Source of the DNA: Bacillota bacterium
Lineage (GTDB): Bacteria > Bacillota > Clostridia > Lachnospirales > Lachnospiraceae
NCBI GenBank assembly: GCA_023418475.1
Contig: JAEZZO010000016.1
Span: 62,001-126,000 of the forward strand
Reading direction: 5' to 3'
DNA: 64,000 nucleotides
The notes below the pieces were generated by a model. The model saw only the letters and a list, made by a program, of their open reading frames with translations, did not search any database and was not told the DNA's origin. Below, in pieces: positions 44,459 through 53,107 of this stretch. The translations under genes were made by a program, and so were the position numbers. Position 1 is the stretch's first letter. Each line of letters begins with the position of its first letter.

Positions 44459-44831
44459 AATCTTTCTGAGTATTTCTATATCTGTCCTTAATGTTTATCC
44501 ATATCGCCTCCCTGTCAATCACAGGCTTTAGAGTAAATTCTTCTATACCAAGCTCTTTTGCTTCCTCATAATCTACTTCCAAGTCTGCATAGTCCACTAT
44601 ATCACATTCTAATCCCAACTGTACTTTGATAAAGGTCTGTACTGTATCCTCAATTCCATCATATATTAATAGTAATGGTTTTGTACCTTTCAATACTACA
44701 TCAATATCAGAAACATTCGTTTGTTCATTTCTAGCATAGGAACCAAACAATCCTATCTGGATACCACCCAACTTTTTATCCTTTGCTAAATCACTTAAGA
44801 CATTGATCACAGTTTCTTGATTACTTTTCAT
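44433..44831 (-). CDS. MntA-like minimal nucleotidyltransferase (antitoxin type)
   Basis: 132 residues from ATG 44831 (GAGGTG six bases upstream). The nucleotidyltransferase motif GSYARNEQTNVSDIDVVL (GSx10DxD) is intact near residues 32-48, with a further acidic strand CDIVDYADLEVDYEE. Pairs with the HEPN gene downstream as a type VII toxin-antitoxin module; the antitoxin AMPylates the toxin. Its promoter is the second copy of a duplicated sequence that also drives aspS. Confidence 0.8.
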   Translation of the reverse strand: MKSNQETVINVLSDLAKDKKLGGIQIGLFGSYARNEQTNVSDIDVVLKGTKPLLLIYDGIEDTVQTFIKVQLGLECDIVDYADLEVDYEEAKELGIEEFTLKPVIDREAIWINIKDRYRNTQKDFEASRGFK

Positions 44832-44952
44832 GCCTATCACCTCAGATTCTTAAAGGATATACTTTAATATATTATATCATCTACTCAAAGAAGCAAAACA
44901 GTTATTTATATACTCAATTTCATTCTATTATACCATCTGGCAAGTTATTAAT

Positions 44953-44982
44953 TTTATATTACAGCTTAACTGCATTTGTCAA
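44953..44982 (-). promoter_or_regulatory. Duplicated promoter upstream of the MntA-HepT module
   Basis: Minus strand TTGACA (44982-44977), 18-base spacer, TATAAA (44958-44953). It is the copy-2 counterpart of the aspS promoter, about 110 bases before the mntA-like start. Confidence 0.65.
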
Positions 44983-45000
44983 TTAATTCTTTTTTGCAGC
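44955..45000. repeat. Direct repeat copy 2 flanking the MntA-HepT module
   Basis: 46 bases matching 44071-44118 at about 44 positions. Copies 1 and 2 bracket the two-gene module, spaced about 880 bases apart. Confidence 0.8.
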
Positions 45001-45037
45001 TGCATTTTTTATAACAATGTAATGATTCTGTCCTTAA

Positions 45038-46504
45038 TCACTCCAATGGCCTTAACAATGGAAACAGTATAAGATTTTTTATATTATCCTGCCCAGTCAG
45101 TACTTGCAAAACCCTGTCTATTCCCATTCCCCAACCGGAAATCGGAGGCATTCCATATTCCATTGCTGTGATATAATCATTATCCATAAACATAGCTTCT
45201 TCATCCCCGCCGGCCTTTAATCTTGCTTGTGAGACTAATCTGCTTTTTTGTTCAATAGGATCTACCAATTCAGAATATGCATTAATAATCTCCGCACCGT
45301 TAATAACTAACTGAAACCGGTCAACAACCTCCGGATTATCATCGTTTGCCCGGGCAAGTGGTGATAATGAAGTCGGATGCTCCACTAAAAAAGTTGGATC
45401 TATAATAGCCGGTCTGCTAACTTTCTTGTATAACAAGTCAATAAGATTGCCTCTACCCATCTTACGTATGTCTGCCTCAGCTTCCAAATAAATTCCTCTT
45501 TTTGTAATTTCATCGAGCAGATTTTCAGCTGAATTGTAAAGATTAATATCAATACCACAGTCCTGATAAATCAAATCTCGGAAGGTTATTATACGCCATT
45601 TTCCCTCAAAATCTATTACTGTATCAGCTATTCTTATTTGAGCCTTGCCAAATAACTTCGTAATAACTTTCGTAAGCATATCTTGTAAAAACACCATATT
45701 GTCATGATAACTAAAATAGGAACAATATCCCTCAAGCATTGTAAAATCCTGCAGATGAGTAGCGTCAATTCCTTCATTTCGAAAGCATCTTGCAAATTCA
45801 AATACCTTAGTAAAGCCTCCTGCTATTGCTCTCTTGAGATATGTTTCCGGTGCTATCCTCAAATATACACTCATATCCAGCGCGTTATGATGGGAGACAA
45901 AAGGTCTGGCTAATGCTCCTGACGGATGGTCAAGTAATACAGGCGTCTCTATTTCCATATATCCATTGTCTTCAAGAAATCTTCGTACTTCTTTTATAAA
46001 ACTAATCTTTAGCAGCATTCGTTCTCTTGTTTCTACATTCATAATCAAATCCAGATATCTCCGGCGATAGCAACTGTCAATATTCGTTATTCCATGAAAT
46101 TTCTCCGGAAGTGTTCGTAAAGCTTTCCCTAAAAAAAATATCGATGTTGCACGTATTGTTTTCTCACCGGTTTGTGTTGTAAAAATATCACCCTCAACTC
46201 CAATGAAATCACCAATGTCAAAGCTTTTCTTAAAGAATTCATATTCTTCATCACCTATCGCATCCTTCTTGATCGCAATTTGGGTTTTTCCGCCAACATC
46301 GTAAATTGATATAAATGATAATTTTCCCATTTTCCGCATGAAAACAATTCGTCCAGCTGTTCTCACTCCTGAAGTTTCATCCTCAAGGTTATTAATGTCT
46401 GCTATCTCATGTGTTTTTTCAAATCGCTCCGGGTAGGCGTTAGTGTACCTCCTGACATATTCCAGCTTATTCATTCTTGATTGGTCTAAGTAATTCTCAT
46501 TCAT
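45038..46504 (-). CDS. lysS: Lysyl-tRNA synthetase, class II
   Basis: 488 residues from ATG 46504 (AGGAGG six bases upstream); a longer open frame runs into the T-box and is not translated. OB-fold N-terminus (TAGRIVFMRKMGKLSFISIYD), class II motif 2 (FRNEGIDATHLQDFTMLEGY) and motif 3 (PISGWGMGIDRVLQVL). It charges tRNA(Lys). Controlled by a T-box leader. Whether this is the main or an auxiliary LysRS cannot be told from the window. Confidence 0.93.
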   Translation of the reverse strand: MNENYLDQSRMNKLEYVRRYTNAYPERFEKTHEIADINNLEDETSGVRTAGRIVFMRKMGKLSFISIYDVGGKTQIAIKKDAIGDEEYEFFKKSFDIGDFIGVEGDIFTTQTGEKTIRATSIFFLGKALRTLPEKFHGITNIDSCYRRRYLDLIMNVETRERMLLKISFIKEVRRFLEDNGYMEIETPVLLDHPSGALARPFVSHHNALDMSVYLRIAPETYLKRAIAGGFTKVFEFARCFRNEGIDATHLQDFTMLEGYCSYFSYHDNMVFLQDMLTKVITKLFGKAQIRIADTVIDFEGKWRIITFRDLIYQDCGIDINLYNSAENLLDEITKRGIYLEAEADIRKMGRGNLIDLLYKKVSRPAIIDPTFLVEHPTSLSPLARANDDNPEVVDRFQLVINGAEIINAYSELVDPIEQKSRLVSQARLKAGGDEEAMFMDNDYITAMEYGMPPISGWGMGIDRVLQVLTGQDNIKNLILFPLLRPLE

Positions 46505-46539
46505 ATAAAACCTCCTATAAAGTATTTTTAGAGCGGTTT

Positions 46540-46860
46540 TATACAAAAAAAATACCGCCCTCATGGAAAAGGACGGGTTAATTACCGTGATACCACCTTT
46601 TTTCATCTGCATCTCACAATACAGACCTCTGCAAGTACGGATAATATCTCACTTGCATAAATGGAACAACAAGTACGGATATACATCGATACTCTTACGC
46701 TATAATGGGCGTTCCCATCGTAATCTCAGCCTCATGGCAGTCGGTACGCAGCTCCAAGTCTTTTTGTTCAATATCTTCCGTCGTATCCCCTTTCACCTTC
46801 TGGGACTCTCTGTAACGCTTTTGATATTTACTTTCTCTCTTCATTGCTTTTGATTTCTGT
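46540..46860 (-). promoter_or_regulatory. T-box riboswitch of lysS, AAA (Lys) specifier
   Basis: T-box core AGGTGGTATCACGG at 46598-46585, then a short CCGTCCT/AGGGCGG terminator stem (46576-46555) and eight T residues. Stem I carries GAAGAGAGAAAGTAAA on the 5' side and GAA-C-AAA-A on the 3' side, so AAA at 46765-46763 is the likely specifier. Uncharged tRNA(Lys) would turn on lysS. Confidence 0.75.
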
Positions 46861-46870
46861 TGATAGGAGG

Positions 46871-46899
46871 ATTTTACCATACGAATATTATTCTGTCAA
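46871..46899 (-). promoter_or_regulatory. Promoter of the lysS T-box transcript
   Basis: Minus strand TTGACA (46899-46894), 17-base spacer ending in TGG, TAAAAT (46876-46871): good -35 and extended -10. Confidence 0.7.
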
Positions 46900-46969
46900 T
46901 CAGGTGACTCATACTTTCTTACTCATATATGACTTACACTTTCTTACTTATAATGTCTTATCAATCCAC

Positions 46970-47194
46970 CTAATCTTTCTTTAAGATTAAAATAAAACCT
47001 GAAAGAATTATCAGCATAATAATAATCAAAGAACAGATTATATTAGGTTGCTACAGATAATCCATTGCACAGCAGCGCCATATTGTTCCCGTATTTGGAT
47101 CAAGAATAAATATAAATTTTAATAAAAATAATTCGAAGGCAAGTAGTAATGCTCCTGATAAAATTGCAATATACCCAATTATTTTCTTATACAT
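46970..47194 (-). pseudogene. Small membrane protein interrupted by an in-frame TAG
   Basis: ATG 47194 has AGGGG upstream. A 47-residue protein with one hydrophobic helix (IIGYIAILSGALLLAFELFLL) ends at TAG 47053-47051. The same frame continues for 26 more residues with a second hydrophobic helix (ICSLIIIMLIILSGFILIL) to TAG 46972-46970. It reads as a two-helix protein broken by one nonsense codon; a genuine 47-residue protein is the alternative. Confidence 0.45.
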
Positions 47195-47294
47195 ATGACA
47201 CCCCTGATAGTTTTTATAAATATTATATCACGTATAAATTCTCAAAGCATTACTAATCATAAGAGAAGCTAGCAAAATATGCTAACATGTAAAC

Positions 47295-48185
47295 CTAGAA
47301 GTTCATAAATAGAATTGCCACCATTCCAAGCACCATACAATATACCGTTTTTTTCTTCGGTCTTTCACCAAGTTTCACGATAGAAAAGACCGTTGTCATC
47401 ATAAGTATTATAAGCTGCATGACCGGAAATAAGATAACCGCGGGAATACGAGAGGAATTATAGAGAATGCATAACATGGCCACACCCTGAACAATCGCTA
47501 TGATCACGATTGGCAGATAAAAATAAGAAAAACTGCAGACATAACGCTCTTTCTTCTTCAGCTTATCCTTCCAGTGCAGAAATACAAAAAATATAATTTC
47601 TATTAATGCTCCGCAGGTAAATAATACGATGCTATATTCTATCTGTTCCAGGTTCGGGAGCTTTGTCTGGTGAAGCTTTGTACAAAACCCATTGGCCCCG
47701 GTAAACACAAGTGCGAGCAGCGTATAAAGAAACCATCTCTTCTCGATTTTTAATCCCAAATCTCCTTTATTCAGATTAACCAGGATACAAACCAGGAGAA
47801 TTAGCAGCATTCCAATCACCTGAAAAATGGTAATCTTCTCACTCAGAACAAAAACAGAGAGAAGGGTTGGTATTATCGAATTTACCGAAAACAGCAATAT
47901 GGTCAGGGACATCGGCCCGCTCCCCAGTGCCAGTACCAGCATCATAGAACTTAGTGCGATGAATACTCCTGAAAATGCCGCTATCATAAGTGTAGCTCCA
48001 GAGAAACGAAATTCTCCGCCAAATAATTTATAAACAAATAACAAAATAGCTGTTATAACCATCCATAGCCCATTAAACATCGGCAGCGGATACCTTCTGC
48101 CCTTCAGACTTTCCGAAAACTTATTCTGATAAATATTAGAGATAAAATAACATAGAGAAGTTATTACTAATGCAAGTACTGTCAT
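47295..48185 (-). CDS. DMT-superfamily transporter (EamA-like)
   Basis: 296 residues with ten hydrophobic helices in two similar halves, typical of drug/metabolite transporters. No substrate motif. GGAGG lies four bases before ATG 48185. Monocistronic. Confidence 0.82.
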   Translation of the reverse strand: MTVLALVITSLCYFISNIYQNKFSESLKGRRYPLPMFNGLWMVITAILLFVYKLFGGEFRFSGATLMIAAFSGVFIALSSMMLVLALGSGPMSLTILLFSVNSIIPTLLSVFVLSEKITIFQVIGMLLILLVCILVNLNKGDLGLKIEKRWFLYTLLALVFTGANGFCTKLHQTKLPNLEQIEYSIVLFTCGALIEIIFFVFLHWKDKLKKKERYVCSFSYFYLPIVIIAIVQGVAMLCILYNSSRIPAVILFPVMQLIILMMTTVFSIVKLGERPKKKTVYCMVLGMVAILFMNF

Positions 48186-48360
48186 ATATCCTCCGTTGAA
48201 TTCTTATAATAATTTGCCCGATAAAAGTCTGAAAAGAAAACATTAGAAACATACGCTTAAAACAGACTTTGTTCGGGTGGACTTAAATGATTTTTCAGTT
48301 ACGAAAGTCAGACTTCAGGCGTCTATGCGCAATCTTAAAAAACAGCTGTTTTTGGATCTT

Positions 48361-49317
48361 TTATAGCTTCAGGCTATATTCTTGCGAAAGCTCCCTTTCC
48401 CGGAACAAACTAGAAACAGCCTCCTCATAGTCGGATAATCTTTCCGCTTTTTTTATTTTTTTCGCAAATTTATCAGAATCTGGAAATAGATTAATCATAT
48501 AATACCACATTTCTTTCATCTTAAACAATACATTCCTGCCCCCGGACATTTCACCCTGATAATCCTTATAAATTCTATCATGAAACTCCTTCAGGACTTC
48601 TTTTTTTAGGCTGATACCTTCTGTAATCAATCCGCTTAATCCGGGATTTGCAATTAGTCCCCTGCCGAGCATAATAGTATCTGTCTCCGGAAACATATTC
48701 AGGATATTATCATATTCTTTAATGGTAAAAAGATCTCCATTGTAGCATACCGGGTTCTTGCTTAATCTTAGGGCTTCCCGGTATATATCCAAGTTAGGCT
48801 TATTACGATAAAAATCCTGCTGAATTCTTGGATGAATAATCAGTTCCTCCATTGGATATTGATTAAATATCTCAATCAATTCATAAAATTCCTCCGGCTG
48901 GTCCTTACCAATTCTGGTCTTTACCGATATCTTCGTCACCGCTTCTGAAAAAATCTCCTTTAAGAATTCATCCAGCTCCTTTTGCTTTGCCAGAAATCCC
49001 GCACCTTTGTTTTTAGCAACCACTGTTCCGGAAGGGCATCCCAGATTAAGATTAATCTCCTGGTAACCCAATTGCTTAACTCTTTTGGATACCTGGATAA
49101 AATCCTGCGCTTGATTGGTCAATAACTGTACAACAATCGGAAGCTCTTTATTATTTTCCGGTAAAATATCATTCATTTCCCTGGTTTTTAATCGATTGCT
49201 TTGTTTTGCTACGATAAATGGTGTAAAATATTTATCAATATGATTAAAATACTCATGGTGAGCATTTCTGTATATATATCCGGTCAAACCTTCCATTGGG
49301 GCAAAATATAATTTCAT
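48361..49317 (-). CDS. dus: tRNA-dihydrouridine synthase
   Basis: 318 residues. FMN barrel with FAPMEGLTGYIYRNAH at the start, NLGCPSGTVVAKNKGAGFL containing the catalytic cysteine, VKTRIG, an IHPR histidine, NGDLFT and IMLGRGLIANP. It reduces uridines in the tRNA D-loop; the Dus subtype is not resolved. An AAAAACAGCTGTTTTT palindrome just downstream (about 48336-48351) may be the terminator. Confidence 0.92.
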   Translation of the reverse strand: MKLYFAPMEGLTGYIYRNAHHEYFNHIDKYFTPFIVAKQSNRLKTREMNDILPENNKELPIVVQLLTNQAQDFIQVSKRVKQLGYQEINLNLGCPSGTVVAKNKGAGFLAKQKELDEFLKEIFSEAVTKISVKTRIGKDQPEEFYELIEIFNQYPMEELIIHPRIQQDFYRNKPNLDIYREALRLSKNPVCYNGDLFTIKEYDNILNMFPETDTIMLGRGLIANPGLSGLITEGISLKKEVLKEFHDRIYKDYQGEMSGGRNVLFKMKEMWYYMINLFPDSDKFAKKIKKAERLSDYEEAVSSLFRERELSQEYSLKL

Positions 49318-49687
49318 AAGTACTCCTTAAGTAATATTCTAATCACTGCTATTTCTATCAGATACAACAGCTATGTCATTCTTCCTGGCAGGATACCATA
49401 AAACGGCATCTCAAAATATTGGCAAAGAAGCTTGACGTTCTCCATTATAAACCACAATCATTCTATTGAAAATATAATTCTTTCAGAATTCTTGAAGAAA
49501 AATAGTAACGGCTGTGAAGTACGGATTGGATGACAAGAAATGGAATTTGGTCAGGCTGTAAACAGCAACCTATAGCAACACAGGAATCTATATCAGCAAG
49601 TTGAGCTTTGACAATTATTGTTATTTTTACTATAATAACATATGGACACGTTCTAATTTTATAATAAACCGAAAGGTGATACCTATT

Positions 49688-51496
49688 ATGAAACTCCTCC
49701 CGGCACTTAACAAAAAAATCCGTACTACAAATGTCAAAAAGCAGCTCAACTTTATCTATTTTGTTACACTTCTGCTTCCCGTACTGATCATCGGCATTAC
49801 TTTGCTCTATAGTTCTAGAAAGCTTTTCCTTCAGCATTATCAAAATTTAGTAGAGGCGGATAATACCCGTGTCAAATCTATTATGTTTGATGTCACCACC
49901 ACTGTTTACAATATTTCGGATGAAATATTCAATGATGAAAGTTTACAAACTTTTTTAAATACCAACTACACCAGCAGTGCACAGGCTTATCGAAGCTCCA
50001 TGAATTACTATAATAAGCTGAGAAGGAGCTACTTAACCGGTAATACTTTTATTTCCTCCATCGAACTCTATACTACGAATCCTTCCATCTATAGTTACTC
50101 TTCCATTCGACCAGTTACCGATGAAGTGAACAAAGCAGAATGGTACCAGCAGGCTATGAACAGAGCTGATATTCTCTGGAAAAGTCTAAAAACAGTGGAC
50201 GCCTGGAAACATGCCTCACAAGAGCTATGCCTGCTACGGCGCATTCCTGTCATTTCGAACGGTGAATATGCCATACTGGTAATAAGGATCAGTAATATCT
50301 ACCTGAAGAATCGAATTCAATATAATACTTTATTTAATACCGTAACAGTCAATGATGATCCGATCTTTTACAGCAGCAGAAGAAAACTGGCCGGTCATCC
50401 TCCTGATTTTCCGATCGATTACAAAAAAAGAAATTTTAAGTATTCCGCACAGCTTTCCTATGAAGGCAAAAAAACAGTGGCAAGCATCTCAACTCTAATA
50501 CCCTACAATTCCAAAGACAAAATATATCTTATCACAATGGATTTTGATGCGCTTCCGGATTTAACCCGAATTATATATATAATGACTGCAATCATACTCG
50601 TTGGGTCTTGTTTGCCGTATATCATCTATAATATTTTTACAAAGCGTTTTACCGCAAGAATTATCACACTTCGAGGGGAAATGCATAAGGCCAGTAAGGG
50701 TGATTATGATATAATCGATAATTTTCGTGGAAACGATGAGCTTTCGGAGGTTTTTTCAGATCTGAAGCGTATGATACATAGTATTAAAGAGATGGATTCT
50801 CAAATGTATGAAGCAAAACTACAAGAACAGGTATTGAAAAATCAACAGCAAAAAATGGAATTTAAAATGCTGGCCAGTCAGATCAATCCTCATTTTCTAT
50901 ATAATACCCTCGAGACAATCCGAATGAAGGCATTTACGGAAGGAAACCGGGAGGTCGCCAATGCCATAAAGCTGCTGGGGAAATCGATGCATTATGTTCT
51001 GGAGAATAACGGAACCTCCTATACCACCTTAAAAAAAGAGCTGGATTACATCTCAACCTACCTGGCGATACAACGACTGCGCTTTAATGACAGAGTGAAT
51101 TATACACTGCATATTCCGGATGATTTGAATCTTGAACAATATCATATCCTTCCTCTGCTGCTTCAGCCGGTCGTTGAAAATGCTATCCTGCACGGACTGG
51201 AAGGGACTGAAAACGATGGCCAGATTATGATTGATTTTACACCGACAGAGAATGATTTACTTCTGATCCGTATATCCGATAACGGAATTGGAATGACTAA
51301 GGAAGAGGTTACCAAACTAAACTCGCATATTCAAACGACAAAACGGAAGTCAAGTATCAGTATAGGCCTAAGTAATATTAATCAAAGAGTAAAATTATTT
51401 TACGGGGAAGCATACGGAATGGAAATAGTCAGCCATCCGGGGAAAGGAACCGTTGTTACCTTAACACTTCCCTTACATAAATTATTGGAGGAATAA
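49688..51496 (+). CDS. YesM-family sensor histidine kinase
   Basis: 602 residues from ATG 49688 (AAAGGTG nine bases upstream). A transmembrane helix (about 20-45), an extracytoplasmic sensor domain of about 250 residues, a second helix (about 295-315), a HAMP-like linker and coiled coil, then the His_kinase domain with SQINPHFLYNTLETIRM (phospho-acceptor histidine) and an HATPase with VVENAILHGLE and SDNGIGM. It senses an extracellular sugar or polymer, directly or through a binding protein. Its partner regulator starts three bases later. Confidence 0.93.
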   Translation: MKLLPALNKKIRTTNVKKQLNFIYFVTLLLPVLIIGITLLYSSRKLFLQHYQNLVEADNTRVKSIMFDVTTTVYNISDEIFNDESLQTFLNTNYTSSAQAYRSSMNYYNKLRRSYLTGNTFISSIELYTTNPSIYSYSSIRPVTDEVNKAEWYQQAMNRADILWKSLKTVDAWKHASQELCLLRRIPVISNGEYAILVIRISNIYLKNRIQYNTLFNTVTVNDDPIFYSSRRKLAGHPPDFPIDYKKRNFKYSAQLSYEGKKTVASISTLIPYNSKDKIYLITMDFDALPDLTRIIYIMTAIILVGSCLPYIIYNIFTKRFTARIITLRGEMHKASKGDYDIIDNFRGNDELSEVFSDLKRMIHSIKEMDSQMYEAKLQEQVLKNQQQKMEFKMLASQINPHFLYNTLETIRMKAFTEGNREVANAIKLLGKSMHYVLENNGTSYTTLKKELDYISTYLAIQRLRFNDRVNYTLHIPDDLNLEQYHILPLLLQPVVENAILHGLEGTENDGQIMIDFTPTENDLLLIRISDNGIGMTKEEVTKLNSHIQTTKRKSSISIGLSNINQRVKLFYGEAYGMEIVSHPGKGTVVTLTLPLHKLLEE

Positions 51497-51499
51497 ATC

Positions 51500-53044
51500 A
51501 TGATGAAGGTTTTGATCGCAGACGATGAAGCTATTATACGGGAGGGTTTAAAATTCATTGTAAATTGGGATGAATTAGGATTTACCATCTGTGGTGAGGC
51601 CAGCAATGGTGAAGATGCGATGAAGAGTATTATGGAGCTTTCACCCGATCTGGTTCTGTTAGACATCCGCATGCCAAAGCTCCAGGGTACAGAGATTGTA
51701 AAGCTGGCAAGAGAACAGCATTTTTCCGGACATTTTATCATACTGAGTGGTTACTCAGACTTTAAATATGCACAGACTGCCATACGCTATGGTGTTGACT
51801 TCTACCTGACAAAGCCCATCGATGAAGAGGAATTGTATCAGGCTGTTAATTCCGTAAAGCTTGCTCTGCAAAAGGAACAGCAGCAGACGCATACTATGAT
51901 CCGCTACCTTGAAAAGGCCAAACTTACGATATTACGGGATATTTTATTAAATAATAGCAGTTTAAGCAGTTTTAATCCGAATGAAATTAATTTGTCCGCT
52001 CCTGTGTATCAGGTTGTAATCTATGAAAATTATCATCAGGAAACAAACAGCCTTGCTTATAGCTTTGCAGACCTGTTACGGGTTACAAACCAGGGTTATC
52101 AATCCTTTGATCATATACACATACATCAGAAAGATGTTATCTTACTGAAGGGTTGTTTTGCAATAGACCGCTTTCAGGAATTTATACGGCATTATGAAGA
52201 AAAGCCTCAGAAGGGATCCCCTCTTGACTCCCTGTTTATTACCTATGGCCGAGCGATTTATAATGCAGAAGAAATTCATATCTCTTATGAGGACGCATTA
52301 AATCTTCTAAACCGACGTTTTTTCTGTGAACAAAATCAACATGTCATCAGCTATCAGGAGCTTCCCTGTTTTGATAATAATAAAGATCTGATCAGCCATA
52401 GCGCTGTAGATTACTGTGATACCTTCTGCGGTCTTATTCAAAGTTATAATCGTAAAGCAATCGGTGACACCCTGGTTTCATTGAAAAAGATTTTGTATCA
52501 TACCAAGACAGAGATTTCAGAAATAAAATTATTTCTAACGGATATCTACCTGCAGATTAAGCAAACGATCAGTCATATCTACAGCACAATAGATATCCCT
52601 TTTCCTACAAATTCCTGGGTGATTGATTATATTGAGAGCAGATATTACTTATATGAAATTACTTTATACTTTTCGGAACAATTTGATATGATCATGCATG
52701 CGATTGATAATACCTCAGGTGACAGCATATGGGATGACATCCTCCACTATATTGATAATAATTTTCAGGATAATATAAAGCTAGAAATTATTGCACCTCT
52801 TTTCGGATACAACAGCTCCTATCTCGGAAAAATTTTCAGCAAAAAAATGGGTGAAAATTTTAATGCTTATATTGATCAGGTCAGAATTAACCATTCCAAG
52901 AAACTGCTGCTTCAGAACAACTTGAAGGTATATGAAATAGCGGAACAGGTAGGATATAAGAATGTGGACTATTTTCATAAGAAATTCAAGAAATATGTTG
53001 GAGAAAGTCCTGCTGAATTCCGTAAAAATTGTACGGATAATTAA
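51500..53044 (+). CDS. YesN-type response regulator with AraC DNA-binding domain
   Basis: 514 residues. Receiver domain with DDE near the N-terminus, phospho-acceptor Asp in LVLLDIRMP and Lys in YLTKPI. A central linker of about 270 residues is followed by a C-terminal AraC double helix-turn-helix (EIIAPLFGYNSSYLGKIFSKKMGENF and VGYKNVDYFHKKFKKYVGESPAEFR). GGAGG in the yesM gene end serves as its site. Likely activates the convergent ABC importer at 53.1-56.9 kb. Confidence 0.93.
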   Translation: MMKVLIADDEAIIREGLKFIVNWDELGFTICGEASNGEDAMKSIMELSPDLVLLDIRMPKLQGTEIVKLAREQHFSGHFIILSGYSDFKYAQTAIRYGVDFYLTKPIDEEELYQAVNSVKLALQKEQQQTHTMIRYLEKAKLTILRDILLNNSSLSSFNPNEINLSAPVYQVVIYENYHQETNSLAYSFADLLRVTNQGYQSFDHIHIHQKDVILLKGCFAIDRFQEFIRHYEEKPQKGSPLDSLFITYGRAIYNAEEIHISYEDALNLLNRRFFCEQNQHVISYQELPCFDNNKDLISHSAVDYCDTFCGLIQSYNRKAIGDTLVSLKKILYHTKTEISEIKLFLTDIYLQIKQTISHIYSTIDIPFPTNSWVIDYIESRYYLYEITLYFSEQFDMIMHAIDNTSGDSIWDDILHYIDNNFQDNIKLEIIAPLFGYNSSYLGKIFSKKMGENFNAYIDQVRINHSKKLLLQNNLKVYEIAEQVGYKNVDYFHKKFKKYVGESPAEFRKNCTDN

Positions 53045-53062
53045 ACCTTTCTGTAAAGACAA

Positions 53063-53097
53063 AGGGCTTCCCGACAAACATTCTGTCAGAAAGCCCT
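53063..53097. terminator. Bidirectional terminator between YesN and the binding-protein gene
   Basis: AGGGCTT with GACA pairs with TGTC and AAGCCCT; T-rich on the plus side. Confidence 0.7.
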
Positions 53098-53107
53098 CTT
53101 ATCCTAT

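Noticed and set aside
46505..46612. Longer N-terminus for LysRS
   Set aside because: The extra codons run into the T-box terminator; AGGAGG at the correct distance marks ATG 46504.
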